Positions 56,583 through 64,000 of a stretch of 64,000 nt of DNA are shown here, piece by piece. This DNA is from Streptomyces roseoverticillatus (GTDB lineage: Bacteria; Actinomycetota; Actinomycetes; Streptomycetales; Streptomycetaceae). Where the stretch lies: contig NZ_JOFL01000032.1 of assembly GCF_000719265.1 (NCBI RefSeq), positions 30,193 to 94,192 on the forward strand, written 5' to 3'. Position 1 is the stretch's first letter. Each line of letters begins with the position of its first letter. Under the pieces are notes generated by a model, which was not told the DNA's origin, did not search any database, and saw nothing but the letters and a program-made list of their open reading frames with translations. The translations under genes were made by a program, and so were the position numbers.

Positions 56583-56732
56583 GGAGCCGGTGCGATCACT
56601 GGGAGCCGGTGTGACCGCTAGGAGCTGGTGCGATCTCCAGGAGCTGGTGCAGCCATCGCGAGCTGGGGCCGTCGTCACGAGCCGGTGCCGTCGTCGCGAG
56701 CCAGTCGCCGTCGTCACGAACCCGCGCCACCG
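56583..56732. repeat. imperfect 19-bp repeats between the APH and membrane protein genes
   Basis: Seven to nine degenerate copies of a unit like GAGCCGGTGCGATCACTGG are spaced about 19 bp apart, with G/C-to-A/T changes accumulating towards the right. They run into the end of the gene at 56733. Confidence 0.75.
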
Positions 56733-57347
56733 TCACGAACCCGCGCCGTCGCGGTCGGCCCTTCCCACGAAGGCGAGCGCCTGCATGAAGAGCACGCCCC
56801 CGGCGGGCATCAGGTCGAGGCTTATGCCCATGACGACGATGCCGAGCACTATCGCGGTCAGCGTCCAGCCGGTGACGGGGCCCCGGCGGGAGACGAGCGC
56901 CCCGACAAGGGCGACCAGACCCACGTAGAAGAGGAGGGGGCCGGCGGAGTAGACGACGAGGTGGACGGCGGCGTGCGACTGGACCTGCTCGAAGAGGTCG
57001 CTCATCTCCGCGCCGTCCGCGGCCCGGAAGCCCACGACGAGGTCGATGGCCGCCTGCGCGAGGGAGGCGGCGAGGCCCGCGAGCGCGACGACGGTGCTGA
57101 CGGCGGCCACGCGGCGCCGCGCCGGGGAGCCGGCGGGCGCGAGGCGGCGCAGGCCGAGGAAGACCGGCCCGAACAGGGCCAGGCCGCAGAAGAGGGCCAG
57201 GTGACCCGCGGTCCAACCCGGGCCGGGCACGCCGGAGTCGGACAGCAGCCGGATGATTCCGTAGACGGCGAGGAGCGCCGGGCCGGCGATGAGGCAGAAG
57301 CGGGTCAGCGGGGTGAGGACGGGCCGTCCCGGCGCGTGAGGGGTCAT
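56733..57347 (-). CDS. multi-spanning membrane protein
   Basis: The 204-residue protein has about six membrane segments, the first at about residues 17-35. Polar loops contain RRLAPAGSPARRR. There is no motif I recognise. It may resemble DUF4386-like membrane proteins, but this is uncertain. The 3' end overlaps the repeat array. Confidence 0.65.
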   Translation of the reverse strand: MTPHAPGRPVLTPLTRFCLIAGPALLAVYGIIRLLSDSGVPGPGWTAGHLALFCGLALFGPVFLGLRRLAPAGSPARRRVAAVSTVVALAGLAASLAQAAIDLVVGFRAADGAEMSDLFEQVQSHAAVHLVVYSAGPLLFYVGLVALVGALVSRRGPVTGWTLTAIVLGIVVMGISLDLMPAGGVLFMQALAFVGRADRDGAGS

Positions 57348-57482
57348 GCTTCGATCCTGCGCCGCGGCACGGCGGAGATCATCGGTGATCTCCCCGACGC
57401 CACCCTGAGGGAACCCTTGGGGGTACGGGCCTTCGCGCGTACGGGTGGGATGCCCGCAGGAGGCCCGGCTTCCGTCACCCCG

Positions 57483-58037
57483 TCAGGAGTCCGCCAGGAA
57501 GCGCTCCAGGCCCGCCACCACCAGGGCGTGGTCCTCCGCCTGAGGCAGGCCCGAGACGGCGACCGCACCCACCACGCCCGTGCCCCGTACACGCAGCGGG
57601 AAGGCGCCGCCGTGGGCCGCGTAGCGGTCCGGATCCAGCCGGGACGACTCCTCGAACGTGCGGCCCTTGGCGCGGAAGCGGGCCCCGACCAGGAACGACG
57701 ACTCCCCGTACCGCTCCACCACACGGCACTTGCGCGCGATCCACGCGTCGTTGTCCGCGGACGTGCCGGGGAGCGCGCAGTGGAAGAGCCGCTGCGCGCC
57801 CCGGCGGATGCCGATCGTGACGGCCGCGTCCCGCTCCCGGGCCAGGCCCACGAGCAGGCTGCCCAGCCGCCAGGCGTCGTCGTTGCCGAAGCGGTCCAGG
57901 GTCAGCCGGCGCTCGGCCTCTTCCATGGCCGTCACCTCATCTTGGACCGCCGCCTCTTCCTGGGCCGTCACCTCTTCCAGCGCCGCTACCTCTTCCAGCG
58001 CCGCTACCTCTTCCTGGGCCGCCGCCTCCGCGCTCAC
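57483..58037 (-). CDS. heme-degrading-domain (UPF0303/DUF336-like) protein
   Basis: The 184-residue protein has a C-terminal domain (about 45-184) of the UPF0303 type: IGIRRGAQRLFHCALPGTS, SRLDPDRYAAHGGAFPL and VVGAVAVSGLPQAEDHALV. Members include heme-binding or flavin-binding proteins. It may take part in oxidoreduction with the preceding gene, since its GTG start overlaps that stop (GTGA). The first 38 residues are a Glu/Ala/Val repeat coded by 18-bp DNA repeats. A start at 57926 would skip most of it. Confidence 0.75.
   Translation of the reverse strand: MSAEAAAQEEVAALEEVAALEEVTAQEEAAVQDEVTAMEEAERRLTLDRFGNDDAWRLGSLLVGLARERDAAVTIGIRRGAQRLFHCALPGTSADNDAWIARKCRVVERYGESSFLVGARFRAKGRTFEESSRLDPDRYAAHGGAFPLRVRGTGVVGAVAVSGLPQAEDHALVVAGLERFLADS
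57916..58023 (-). repeat. six 18-bp tandem repeats at the start of the heme-domain gene
   Basis: Six units of 18 bp (57916, 57934, 57952, 57970, 57988, 58006), two of them identical, encode six residues each such as EEVAAL. They form an N-terminal coiled or helical leader. The period is in frame. Confidence 0.9.
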
Positions 58038-59188
58038 CGGGGCTCCCCGATCCGCACCGTGCGCCCCTCGTCCGCCGACACCTTCGCCGCCTCCAGCACC
58101 TGCAGCGCCGCCACCGCTTCCCGCGCCGTCACCGGCGGTTCGGCGCCCGTGCGCAGGGACGTCTCGATGGCCGCGTAGTAGGCGGGGTAGTCGCCCGGGA
58201 GCGTGGGTACGGGGTCGCCGCCGCCCGTCTGAGGGGACTCGCCCGCGCCGAGGCGGCCCCAGAGGGACTCGGGTTCGACGCCCCAGCCGGAGCGGTCGGC
58301 GCCGGGGCGCAGGCCCTCGCGGAGGGCGGCCTCCTGCGGGTCCAGGCCGTACTTCACGTAGCCCGCCGCGCTGCCCAGCACCCGGAAGCGGGGGCCGAGC
58401 TGGGCCGTGGTGGCGCTGACCCACAGGTGGGAGCGGACGCCGTTCTCGTGCGTCACGGCGATGAACGTGTCGTCGTCGGCCTCCGCGCCCGGGCGGCGTA
58501 CGTCCGCCTCGGCGTAGACGGCCGCGGCGGGGCCGAAGAGGGCGAGGGCCTGGTCCACGACGTGGCTGCCCAGGTCGTAGAGGAGGCCGCCGATCTCCGC
58601 CGGGTCGCCGGACTCGCGCCAGCCGCCCTTCGGCTGCGGGCGCCAGCGCTCGAAGCGGGACTCGAAGCGCAGGACGCTGCCGAGCGCGCCGTCGGCCAGG
58701 AGCCGCCGCACGGTGCGGAAGTCGTTGTCCCAGCGGCGGTTCTGGAACGGGCTCAGCAGCAGGCCGCGCTCCTCCGCGAGGCCGGCCAGCGCCTCCGCCT
58801 CGGCGGCCGTCGCGGCGAGCGGCTTGTCGACGACGACGGGGACGCCCGCTTCGAGGGCGGCGTAGGCCAGCGGCACGTGGGTCCGGTTCGGGGAGGCGAT
58901 GACGATCAGGTCGAGCTCCCCGGCGCGCTCGAAGAGCGCGTCGCTGCCGGCGACCGTCCGCACCCCGGGGTGCTCGGCCACGGCCCGCTGCTGCCGGTCC
59001 GGGTCGCCGGTGACGACGGTGTCGAGGACGAGGCCGTCCGTGGCGGCGATGAGCGGGGCGTGGAAGACGGAGCCCGCCAGCCCGTAGCCGATCAGGCCCA
59101 CCCGGAAGCCGTCCTGCCGGGCGGTCCCGCTGGTTCCGCCGGGTCCACCGGTCCCGTCGCCGCTGTTCGTGCCGTCCATGCGATCCAT
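58034..59188 (-). CDS. Gfo/Idh/MocA-family oxidoreductase
   Basis: The 384-residue NAD(P)-dependent oxidoreductase has the Rossmann motif GLIGYGLAGSVFHAPLI at about residues 33-49. The conserved VVVDKPLAATAAEAEAL follows, and its Lys is the catalytic residue. A GSHVVDQALALFG dehydrogenase motif comes in the second domain. It probably acts on a sugar or inositol. The start is ambiguous: three ATGs nine bases apart follow a GTG at 59206. The ATG at 59188 has a GGAGGG site at proper distance. A ROK regulator is divergent from it. Confidence 0.86.
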   Translation of the reverse strand: MDRMDGTNSGDGTGGPGGTSGTARQDGFRVGLIGYGLAGSVFHAPLIAATDGLVLDTVVTGDPDRQQRAVAEHPGVRTVAGSDALFERAGELDLIVIASPNRTHVPLAYAALEAGVPVVVDKPLAATAAEAEALAGLAEERGLLLSPFQNRRWDNDFRTVRRLLADGALGSVLRFESRFERWRPQPKGGWRESGDPAEIGGLLYDLGSHVVDQALALFGPAAAVYAEADVRRPGAEADDDTFIAVTHENGVRSHLWVSATTAQLGPRFRVLGSAAGYVKYGLDPQEAALREGLRPGADRSGWGVEPESLWGRLGAGESPQTGGGDPVPTLPGDYPAYYAAIETSLRTGAEPPVTAREAVAALQVLEAAKVSADEGRTVRIGEPR

Positions 59189-59206
59189 GCCGTCCATGCC
59201 CTCCAC

Positions 59207-59227
59207 TTTGGCAACGCTGTTGCGAAA
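59207..59227. promoter_or_regulatory. palindrome between the oxidoreductase and ROK regulator genes
   Basis: TTTGGCAAC GCT GTTGCGAAA is a 9-bp inverted repeat with one mismatch pair and a three-base centre. It lies between divergent genes, 32 bp before the ROK start. It is a likely operator for the ROK protein. Confidence 0.65.
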
Positions 59228-59258
59228 CTGCAAGCGAGCGGCAGGGACAGCAGTGACA

Positions 59259-60395
59259 ATGGCTCCCGTGAACCGCACGTCGCCCGCCACCCCCGGCGCC
59301 AACCTCACCGCCCTCCGCGACCACAACACCGCCCTCGTCCTCGGCCTGCTGCGCGACGCCGGGCCGGAGGGCGCGAGCCGGGCCGAGCTGGCCGCCCGCA
59401 CGGGCCTCACCCCGCAGGCCGTCAGCAAGATCACCGCACGGCTGCGGGCCGCCGGCCTGGCCGCCGAGGCGGGCCGCCGCGCGTCCACGGGCGGCAAGCC
59501 GCCCACCGTCCTGCGCCTCGTCCCGGACGCCGCGCACGCCGTCGGCGTGCACCTCGACCGCGACGCCCTGACGGTCACGCTCGTCGACCTCTCCGGCGCC
59601 GAGACCGCGACCCGCACGTCCCCCCTCGACCTCGGGGCGGGCGCGGAGACGGTCCTGGACGCGGTGACGGCGGAGGTCGCGCAGGTGCGCGCCGCGGCGG
59701 GCAGCGCCCTCCTCGGCGCGGGCGTCGCCCTCCCCGGCCCCCTCGACCACCGCACCGGCGTCCTGCACCGCGTCACCGGCTTCCCCCAGTGGGACGGCTT
59801 CCCGCTGCGCGACGCCCTCGCCGGACGGCTCGGCCTGCCCGTCGTCGTCGACAAGGACACCAACGCCGCCGCCCTCGGCCTCGTGCTCCGCCGCTGCGTC
59901 GGCCCGGCCGGCTCCTTCGCGTACCTCCACCTCGGCACGGGCCTGGGCGCCGGGCTCGTGCTGGGCGGCGCGGTGCACCGGGGCGCGCGGACCGGCGCGG
60001 GGGAGTTCGGCCACCAGGTCCTCCTGCTGGACGGCCCGCCGTGCCCCTGCGGCAACCGCGGCTGCATCGAGGTGCTGTGCCTGGACGCCGTCGCCCGCGG
60101 CGACATCGCGGAGGCGGCCCGCCTGCTCGGCACCGGCGCCGCCAACCTCGTACGCCTCCTGGACGTCGACCTCGTGCTGCTCGGCGGCGGCACGCTCCTG
60201 CGGGACGCCGCCGCCTACGCGGGCGGCGTGCGGGACGTGCTCGGAGACACGGGCGGTGGTGTCCCGGTGGCCGTCACCCCGGCCGGGGACCGCACCGTCG
60301 TCGAAGGGGCCGCGGAGCTCGTCCTGGCGTCGCTGTTCGGCCGGGAAAGCCGGGGCGGCCTCACGCACCCGTTCCCAGGAACCTCTCGACCTTGA
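59259..60395 (+). CDS. ROK-family transcriptional regulator
   Basis: The 378-residue regulator has an N-terminal winged HTH (about 15-70, with LAARTGLTPQAVSKITARL) and a sugar-kinase-like domain. The ROK zinc motif CPCGNRGCIE is at about 262-271 and HLGTGLGAGLVLGG at about 225-238. ROK repressors respond to sugars. The divergent Idh/MocA oxidoreductase and its partner are the likely targets, with the palindrome in between. The last 35 bp overlap the convergent gene at 60361. A GTG at 59268 is another start. Confidence 0.88.
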   Translation: MAPVNRTSPATPGANLTALRDHNTALVLGLLRDAGPEGASRAELAARTGLTPQAVSKITARLRAAGLAAEAGRRASTGGKPPTVLRLVPDAAHAVGVHLDRDALTVTLVDLSGAETATRTSPLDLGAGAETVLDAVTAEVAQVRAAAGSALLGAGVALPGPLDHRTGVLHRVTGFPQWDGFPLRDALAGRLGLPVVVDKDTNAAALGLVLRRCVGPAGSFAYLHLGTGLGAGLVLGGAVHRGARTGAGEFGHQVLLLDGPPCPCGNRGCIEVLCLDAVARGDIAEAARLLGTGAANLVRLLDVDLVLLGGGTLLRDAAAYAGGVRDVLGDTGGGVPVAVTPAGDRTVVEGAAELVLASLFGRESRGGLTHPFPGTSRP

Positions 60396-60801
60396 CCGAC
60401 GCGACCCGCACGGCGAACGACTCCTCCAACTCCGAGGCGTCGTCGCCCTCCTCGAACCGCATGCTCGTCCCCGTCCCGTCCGGCCCGGTGTACAGCGTGA
60501 CCGCCCATCGCGGCCGCGGCCCCTTGCCCGGCCGGCCGCGCCGCGAGGGCACCAGCACCGACCGGACGGGCCCGCCGCGCTCGTACGTGCCGGGGCCCAG
60601 CTCCTCCCACCGGCCGCGGAAGTGCGGCGCCGAGAAGACCGCGGGCAGGTCCTTGCCGGGATAGTGCCCGAGGAAGGGCTCCAGCAGGTCACCGATCAGG
60701 GGCAGGCCGGCCAGGCCCTTGAGAGGGTTCCTCCGGTACGTCTCGGCGTCGTCGCCGCTCCGCGGGCCCTGCGCCCCGAGCCCGCCGTGCTCCTCCGTCA
60801 C
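60361..60801 (-). CDS. hypothetical protein (146 aa)
   Basis: The 146-residue soluble protein contains YRRNPLKGLAGLPLIGDLL, then a beta-rich C-terminal part (RPRWAVTLYTGPDGTGTSM) ending in VKVERFLGTGA. I do not know the family. It follows the DUF5988 gene by two bases on the same strand, so the two form an operon. A GGAG site precedes its GTG start. Its 3' end overlaps the ROK gene. Confidence 0.65.
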   Translation of the reverse strand: MTEEHGGLGAQGPRSGDDAETYRRNPLKGLAGLPLIGDLLEPFLGHYPGKDLPAVFSAPHFRGRWEELGPGTYERGGPVRSVLVPSRRGRPGKGPRPRWAVTLYTGPDGTGTSMRFEEGDDASELEESFAVRVASVKVERFLGTGA

Positions 60802-60803
60802 CG

Positions 60804-61016
60804 CTACTCCGCCACCTCCGTGCGGCCCGTCCACTCGTAGACCGGCAGCCGGCCCCCGGGCGTGTCCCACTGCCGTGAGGTGGCCCGGAAATGTTCGTAA
60901 CCGCCCCGGAAGGGCACCTTCACTTCCTCGCCCGGCGCCGGGACCGGGACGATGTGCTCCGGGAGGCCCTCCGGCCCGCCCTGGAGGACGCACTTCTCAG
61001 CATCAGCAGTGGCCAT
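60804..61016 (-). CDS. DUF5988-like small protein
   Basis: The 70-residue protein has VLQGGPEGLPEHIVPVPAPG and then KVPFRGGYEHFRATS, which fits the DUF5988 family of small actinobacterial proteins. The function is unknown. It is the first gene of a two-gene operon with the 146-residue protein. Confidence 0.7.
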   Translation of the reverse strand: MATADAEKCVLQGGPEGLPEHIVPVPAPGEEVKVPFRGGYEHFRATSRQWDTPGGRLPVYEWTGRTEVAE

Positions 61017-61218
61017 GCCCCGATCCTGACCGAGCGGCGCCCGGCCGGCACGGCCAGGCGCACCGGCTCCACTCGGATGACACGAAAATAGGCTCATCGG
61101 GCGGTATGTGACGGCTGGTCGGGGTACGCGGCCGCGCCGGGCCGGGACCCGCGGGCGGGCGGTGGGAGGTTCGAGGCAGCAACCGGACCCCACCGACCCC
61201 CACCGCAAAGGTCCCGCG

Positions 61219-62016
61219 ATGCCCAAGCCCCGTGCGCTCGTCCTCGGCGCCACCGCGCTCGCGATCTTCTCGACGGCGGCCCCCGCCCCCGCGCACCAGG
61301 CGGCCGGCCCGGACCCCGCCCGCGCCCGCTGCGCCGCCCCCGGCGCCCCCGACTTCCCCATCGCCGCGCAGCTGAGCGGCGGCCCCGAGACGTACGAGCG
61401 CGGCGCCGCGCCCCGCACCTGGCGGCTGGAACTGCGCAACGAGTCCGCCGCCGAGTGCCGCGCCGTGCACCCCGTCGCGGTCCTCGCCGACCGCGGCCGC
61501 GCGCTGCGGCCGGGCGACATCCGGCTCGACTTCTACGACGCCGGGACCGCCCGCTGGCGCCCCGTCCGCTTCGAGCGGACCGACGAGGCCGAGAACGTCG
61601 GCGTCTTCGACGGCACGGCCCCGGCCGCCGGCCGCGCGGACCGCACGGCACGCACCGCGGCCGTCCCCGGGTTCGGCGGCTTCTCCGTCCCCGCGCACGG
61701 CAGCGTGCCCGTACGCGTCCGCCTGGCCTTCGCCAAGGGCGCCCCGGAAGGGTCCGTGACCGCCAACATCACCGCCGTGCAGCGGCGCGGCGACGACGGC
61801 GAGTGGGTGGGGGAGTCCAACGACTACACGTTCGGCATCGGCAGGATCCCGGACCGCGCGGGAGCCCCCGCCAAACGCGGCGCCGACGACGGCGAACAGC
61901 CCCTGCTGGCCGACACGGGCTCCCAGCGCCCCCTCCTCGCCATCGCGGCGGCGGCCGGCGCGCTGCTCCTCGCGGGAGCGTCCCTGATCGTGGGGGCCCG
62001 GCGCTCGGGGCGCTGA
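61219..62016 (+). CDS. secreted cell-wall-anchored protein with LAxTG sorting signal
   Basis: The 265-residue protein has a signal peptide ending near PAPAHQ (about residue 27). Beta-rich extracellular domains follow (about 45-210). The C-terminal sorting signal is LADTG at 230-234, followed by a membrane segment and ARRSGR. LAxTG is recognised by the class E sortases of Streptomyces, which would attach it to peptidoglycan. The ATG at 61219 is the best start. Its function outside is unknown. Confidence 0.82.
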   Translation: MPKPRALVLGATALAIFSTAAPAPAHQAAGPDPARARCAAPGAPDFPIAAQLSGGPETYERGAAPRTWRLELRNESAAECRAVHPVAVLADRGRALRPGDIRLDFYDAGTARWRPVRFERTDEAENVGVFDGTAPAAGRADRTARTAAVPGFGGFSVPAHGSVPVRVRLAFAKGAPEGSVTANITAVQRRGDDGEWVGESNDYTFGIGRIPDRAGAPAKRGADDGEQPLLADTGSQRPLLAIAAAAGALLLAGASLIVGARRSGR

Positions 62017-62144
62017 GGTTATCCACAGGCGGCAAGGACTCCACCGTGACCTGTTTACGCTTGAGGGGCAGGCCGTGGCACGAAGAGGTGCGACCCGGCG
62101 TCCCCGAGCCCCGTCAAGCGGGCGCGTACGGCAGGAGTCCCCGT

Positions 62145-62924
62145 ATGGCAGAGCGCAAGCCGATCGAGTCCTGGCTGACCGACATGGACGGCGTCCTGAT
62201 GCACGAGGGCATTCCCGTCCCCGGTGCCGACGCCTTCATCAAGCGGCTCAGAGAATCCGGCAAGCCCTTCCTCGTGCTGACCAACAACTCCATCTACACC
62301 CCGCGTGACCTGCACGCCCGCCTCGCCCGCATCGGGCTGGACGTGCCGGTCGCGAACATCTGGACGTCCGCGCTGGCCACCGCCCAGTTCCTGGACGACC
62401 AGCGGCCCGGCGGCACCGCGTACGTCATCGGCGAGGCCGGGCTGACCACCGCCCTGCACGACATCGGCTACGTCCTCACCGACGCCGAGCCCGACTACGT
62501 CGTCCTGGGCGAGACCCGGACGTACTCCTTCGAGGCGCTCACCAAGGCCATCCGGCTCATCAACGCCGGTGCGCGCTTCATCGCGACCAACCCCGACGAG
62601 ACCGGCCCGTCCGCCGAGGGCGCCCTGCCCGCCACCGGCTCCGTGGCCGCCCTGATCACCAAGGCGACCGGCCGCGAGCCGTACTTCGTCGGCAAGCCCA
62701 ACCCCCTGATGATGCGGGCCGGCCTCAACGCCATCGGCGCCCACTCCGAGGGCAGCGCCATGATCGGCGACCGGATGGACACCGACATCCTCGCCGGCCT
62801 GGAGGCCGGCATGCAGACCTTCCTCGTCCTCACCGGGCTGACCGGGCCCGAGGACATCGACCGCCACCCCTTCCGGCCCTCCCGCGTCGTCGACTCGATC
62901 GCGGATCTGGTCGACCTCGTCTGA
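62145..62924 (+). CDS. HAD-superfamily IIA phosphatase (NagD-like)
   Basis: The 259-residue phosphatase has HAD motif I DMDGVLMHEG (Asp14, Asp16 in TDMDG), motif II NN(S) in LVLTNNSIYTP, a Lys in VGKPNPLMM and motif IV GDRMDTDILAG. NagD-type enzymes remove phosphate from small molecules such as UMP or sugar phosphates. The native substrate is not known. A GCAGGAG site precedes the ATG. It follows the wall-protein gene by 128 bp. Confidence 0.9.
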   Translation: MAERKPIESWLTDMDGVLMHEGIPVPGADAFIKRLRESGKPFLVLTNNSIYTPRDLHARLARIGLDVPVANIWTSALATAQFLDDQRPGGTAYVIGEAGLTTALHDIGYVLTDAEPDYVVLGETRTYSFEALTKAIRLINAGARFIATNPDETGPSAEGALPATGSVAALITKATGREPYFVGKPNPLMMRAGLNAIGAHSEGSAMIGDRMDTDILAGLEAGMQTFLVLTGLTGPEDIDRHPFRPSRVVDSIADLVDLV

Positions 62925-63084
62925 CGCCGGGTCGGATCGCCGGGCCCGGCCGCCCGGCCCGGCCGCCCGGTGCGGGCCCTGATCTGAACGGGCCCCGTCC
63001 GGCACCGAACGGAGCAACCCGCCCACGGAGCGGATGCGCCCGCCGGGAACGGCAGGTGAATCTCTGACTGTCAGGAGGTTCACC

Positions 63085-63738
63085 ATGGACTCTGTCCGTC
63101 TTGCCCTGTGCGGTGCTCTCGCGGCCGTCGCCGTCTGCGCGCCCCTCGCGCACGCCAACGACGAGCCCGCCACCATGTCCGGAACGATCGAACTCACCCC
63201 CGTCAGCGCCCACCCCGGCGGCCAGGTGCAGCTGCGCGTCGCCGGCTGCTCGGGCGACAGGGCCACCGCCGCCTCCGAGGCGTTCGTGGCCGACGCCCGG
63301 CTCGCCAGGGACTCGGCCGGCCTGTTCGCCGCGGCGGCCGTCCGCTCGTCCGTGGACCCCGGCGTCTATCCCGTACGGGTCGCGTGCGACGGCGAGGACG
63401 CGGTGGCCGAGGGCAAGCTGACCGTCGTCCCGCACGGCAAGCCCCTGCCGTCCACGCACGGCCACGATCAGGCGCCGCCGCCCTCCCCGTCGCCGCAGCA
63501 CGACCGGGAGCGCGCGATGGACAGCAGGCCCGCCGTCCACCCGCAGCCGCCCCGTGCGCCGCACGAGCCGCCGGCCCCCGTGGCGCCCGTCCCCGCGGGC
63601 GGGGGCGGCACCGCGGCCGAGAACGCCCCCGGCACCCCCGGCCTCGTCCTGGCGGGCGTCACGGCGCTCATCGCCACCGGCCTGATCTGGCACCGGCGCC
63701 GGACCGAGGCGGCCCAGCAGTCCTCCGGGCAGCAGTGA
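63085..63738 (+). CDS. exported protein with C-terminal membrane anchor
   Basis: The 217-residue protein has a signal peptide ending in PLAHAND (about residue 25). A beta-sandwich-like domain follows (about 28-115, with Cys pair VAGCSGD and VACDGED), then a Pro-rich stalk. A C-terminal membrane segment comes before HRRRTEAA. No LPxTG-type motif is evident. AGGAGG is 6 bp before the ATG. It lies 19 bp before the truncated last gene, so the two are probably co-transcribed. Confidence 0.78.
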   Translation: MDSVRLALCGALAAVAVCAPLAHANDEPATMSGTIELTPVSAHPGGQVQLRVAGCSGDRATAASEAFVADARLARDSAGLFAAAAVRSSVDPGVYPVRVACDGEDAVAEGKLTVVPHGKPLPSTHGHDQAPPPSPSPQHDRERAMDSRPAVHPQPPRAPHEPPAPVAPVPAGGGGTAAENAPGTPGLVLAGVTALIATGLIWHRRRTEAAQQSSGQQ

Positions 63739-63757
63739 GGGAAAGCGACTCCAGGCC

Positions 63758-64000
63758 ATGTCCGAGCCCGTCCCACCCGACTCCTGCGCACCACCCGGAC
63801 CGCCCTCCCGCGCCGGCGGCCGCGGCCGGCTCCTGACGGGCGTGGTGTGGGTCGCCCTGCTGGTCGGCCTGTGGCTGTGGGGACGCGAGATCACCGAAGG
63901 GCACGGGCCCTCCGTCACCCCCACCGCCGGGGACGTCGCCGCGGCCGGCCGCCCGCTCGCCGACCCGCTGCCCCCGGCCCGCCCGCCCCTCCCCCCGGCC
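63758..64000 (+). CDS. membrane protein, N-terminal part (cut by window end); possible class F sortase
   Basis: Only 81 residues are visible. After a Pro/Gly-rich cytoplasmic part there is one membrane segment (about 30-43) and then a Pro-rich extracellular linker. This layout and the position next to an exported protein gene fit a class F sortase, but the catalytic domain lies outside the window. The ATG follows an AGGGAAAG site. Confidence 0.5.
   Translation, partial: MSEPVPPDSCAPPGPPSRAGGRGRLLTGVVWVALLVGLWLWGREITEGHGPSVTPTAGDVAAAGRPLADPLPPARPPLPPA

Overview
The window is a stretch of high-GC actinobacterial chromosome and is almost certainly from a Streptomyces. Codons are strongly G/C-ended and GTG starts are common. 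The gene content is characteristic: an SsgA-like sporulation protein, DasR-type dre operators over GlcNAc PTS genes, a CysO/Mec/CysM set, DUF397 with a DUF5753-type regulator, DUF5988, and a LAxTG-type wall protein. From memory, the order hppD, ssgG, RDD genes, M6 protease, pncA/pncB, clpS, amino-acid permease, mec-cysO-cysM, nagE2/nagE1/nagF, rph, rdgB, bcp, sugE and PBP matches the conserved core of Streptomyces coelicolor. I could not check that here.

Layout. 1-3.1 kb: end of an MFS exporter, a superfamily 2 helicase and an IclR regulator. 3.2-8.4 kb: a Lon-type (S16) exported protease, convergent with a four-gene OpuC-type compatible-solute ABC importer, and an Lrp regulator divergent from hppD. 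8.5-17.2 kb: 4-hydroxyphenylpyruvate dioxygenase, a glycolate/lactate-type FAD oxidase, SsgG, two RDD membrane proteins and a large secreted M6 metalloprotease. 17.3-25.7 kb: NAD salvage (pncA, pncB), ClpS with DUF2017, an amino-acid permease, the protein-bound cysteine pathway (mec, cysO, cysM) and a metallo-beta-lactamase-fold hydrolase. 25.8-29.2 kb: the GlcNAc PTS (two IIC proteins and one IIB) with three dre-like DasR operators. 29.3-31.2 kb: rph, a lipoprotein and rdgB.

31.2-32.7 kb is the most unusual part. Two translationally coupled HNH endonuclease genes run into a tRNA gene on the same strand. The second HNH stop codon lies inside the tRNA. The tRNA has a class I (short variable loop) body but a UAG (Leu) anticodon.

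32.8-41.7 kb: a ProP-type transporter, an exported protein coupled to a sensor kinase that has no response regulator beside it, Bcp peroxiredoxin, a GroES-like protein, and a guanidine-III riboswitch in front of a SugE/Gdx exporter. The exporter is followed by a 51-bp fossil of a second SMR gene. A bifunctional penicillin-binding protein and a DUF1707 protein come next. 41.8-49.3 kb: SGNH esterase, DUF445 protein, DUF3311 protein with a sodium:solute symporter, secreted amidase-domain protein and FAH-family hydrolase.

49.3-61 kb is more accessory. It holds a DUF397/HTH pair divergent from two small genes across a strong palindromic operator, several exported proteins of unknown function, an AAA ATPase, an APH-fold protein flanked by short-period repeats, a heme-degrading-domain protein with an Idh/MocA oxidoreductase, and a divergent ROK regulator with its own palindrome. 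61-64 kb: a LADTG-anchored wall protein, a NagD-like phosphatase, another exported protein and the start of a membrane protein cut by the window edge.

No insertion sequence, integrase, prophage, CRISPR array, rRNA or biosynthetic gene cluster is visible.
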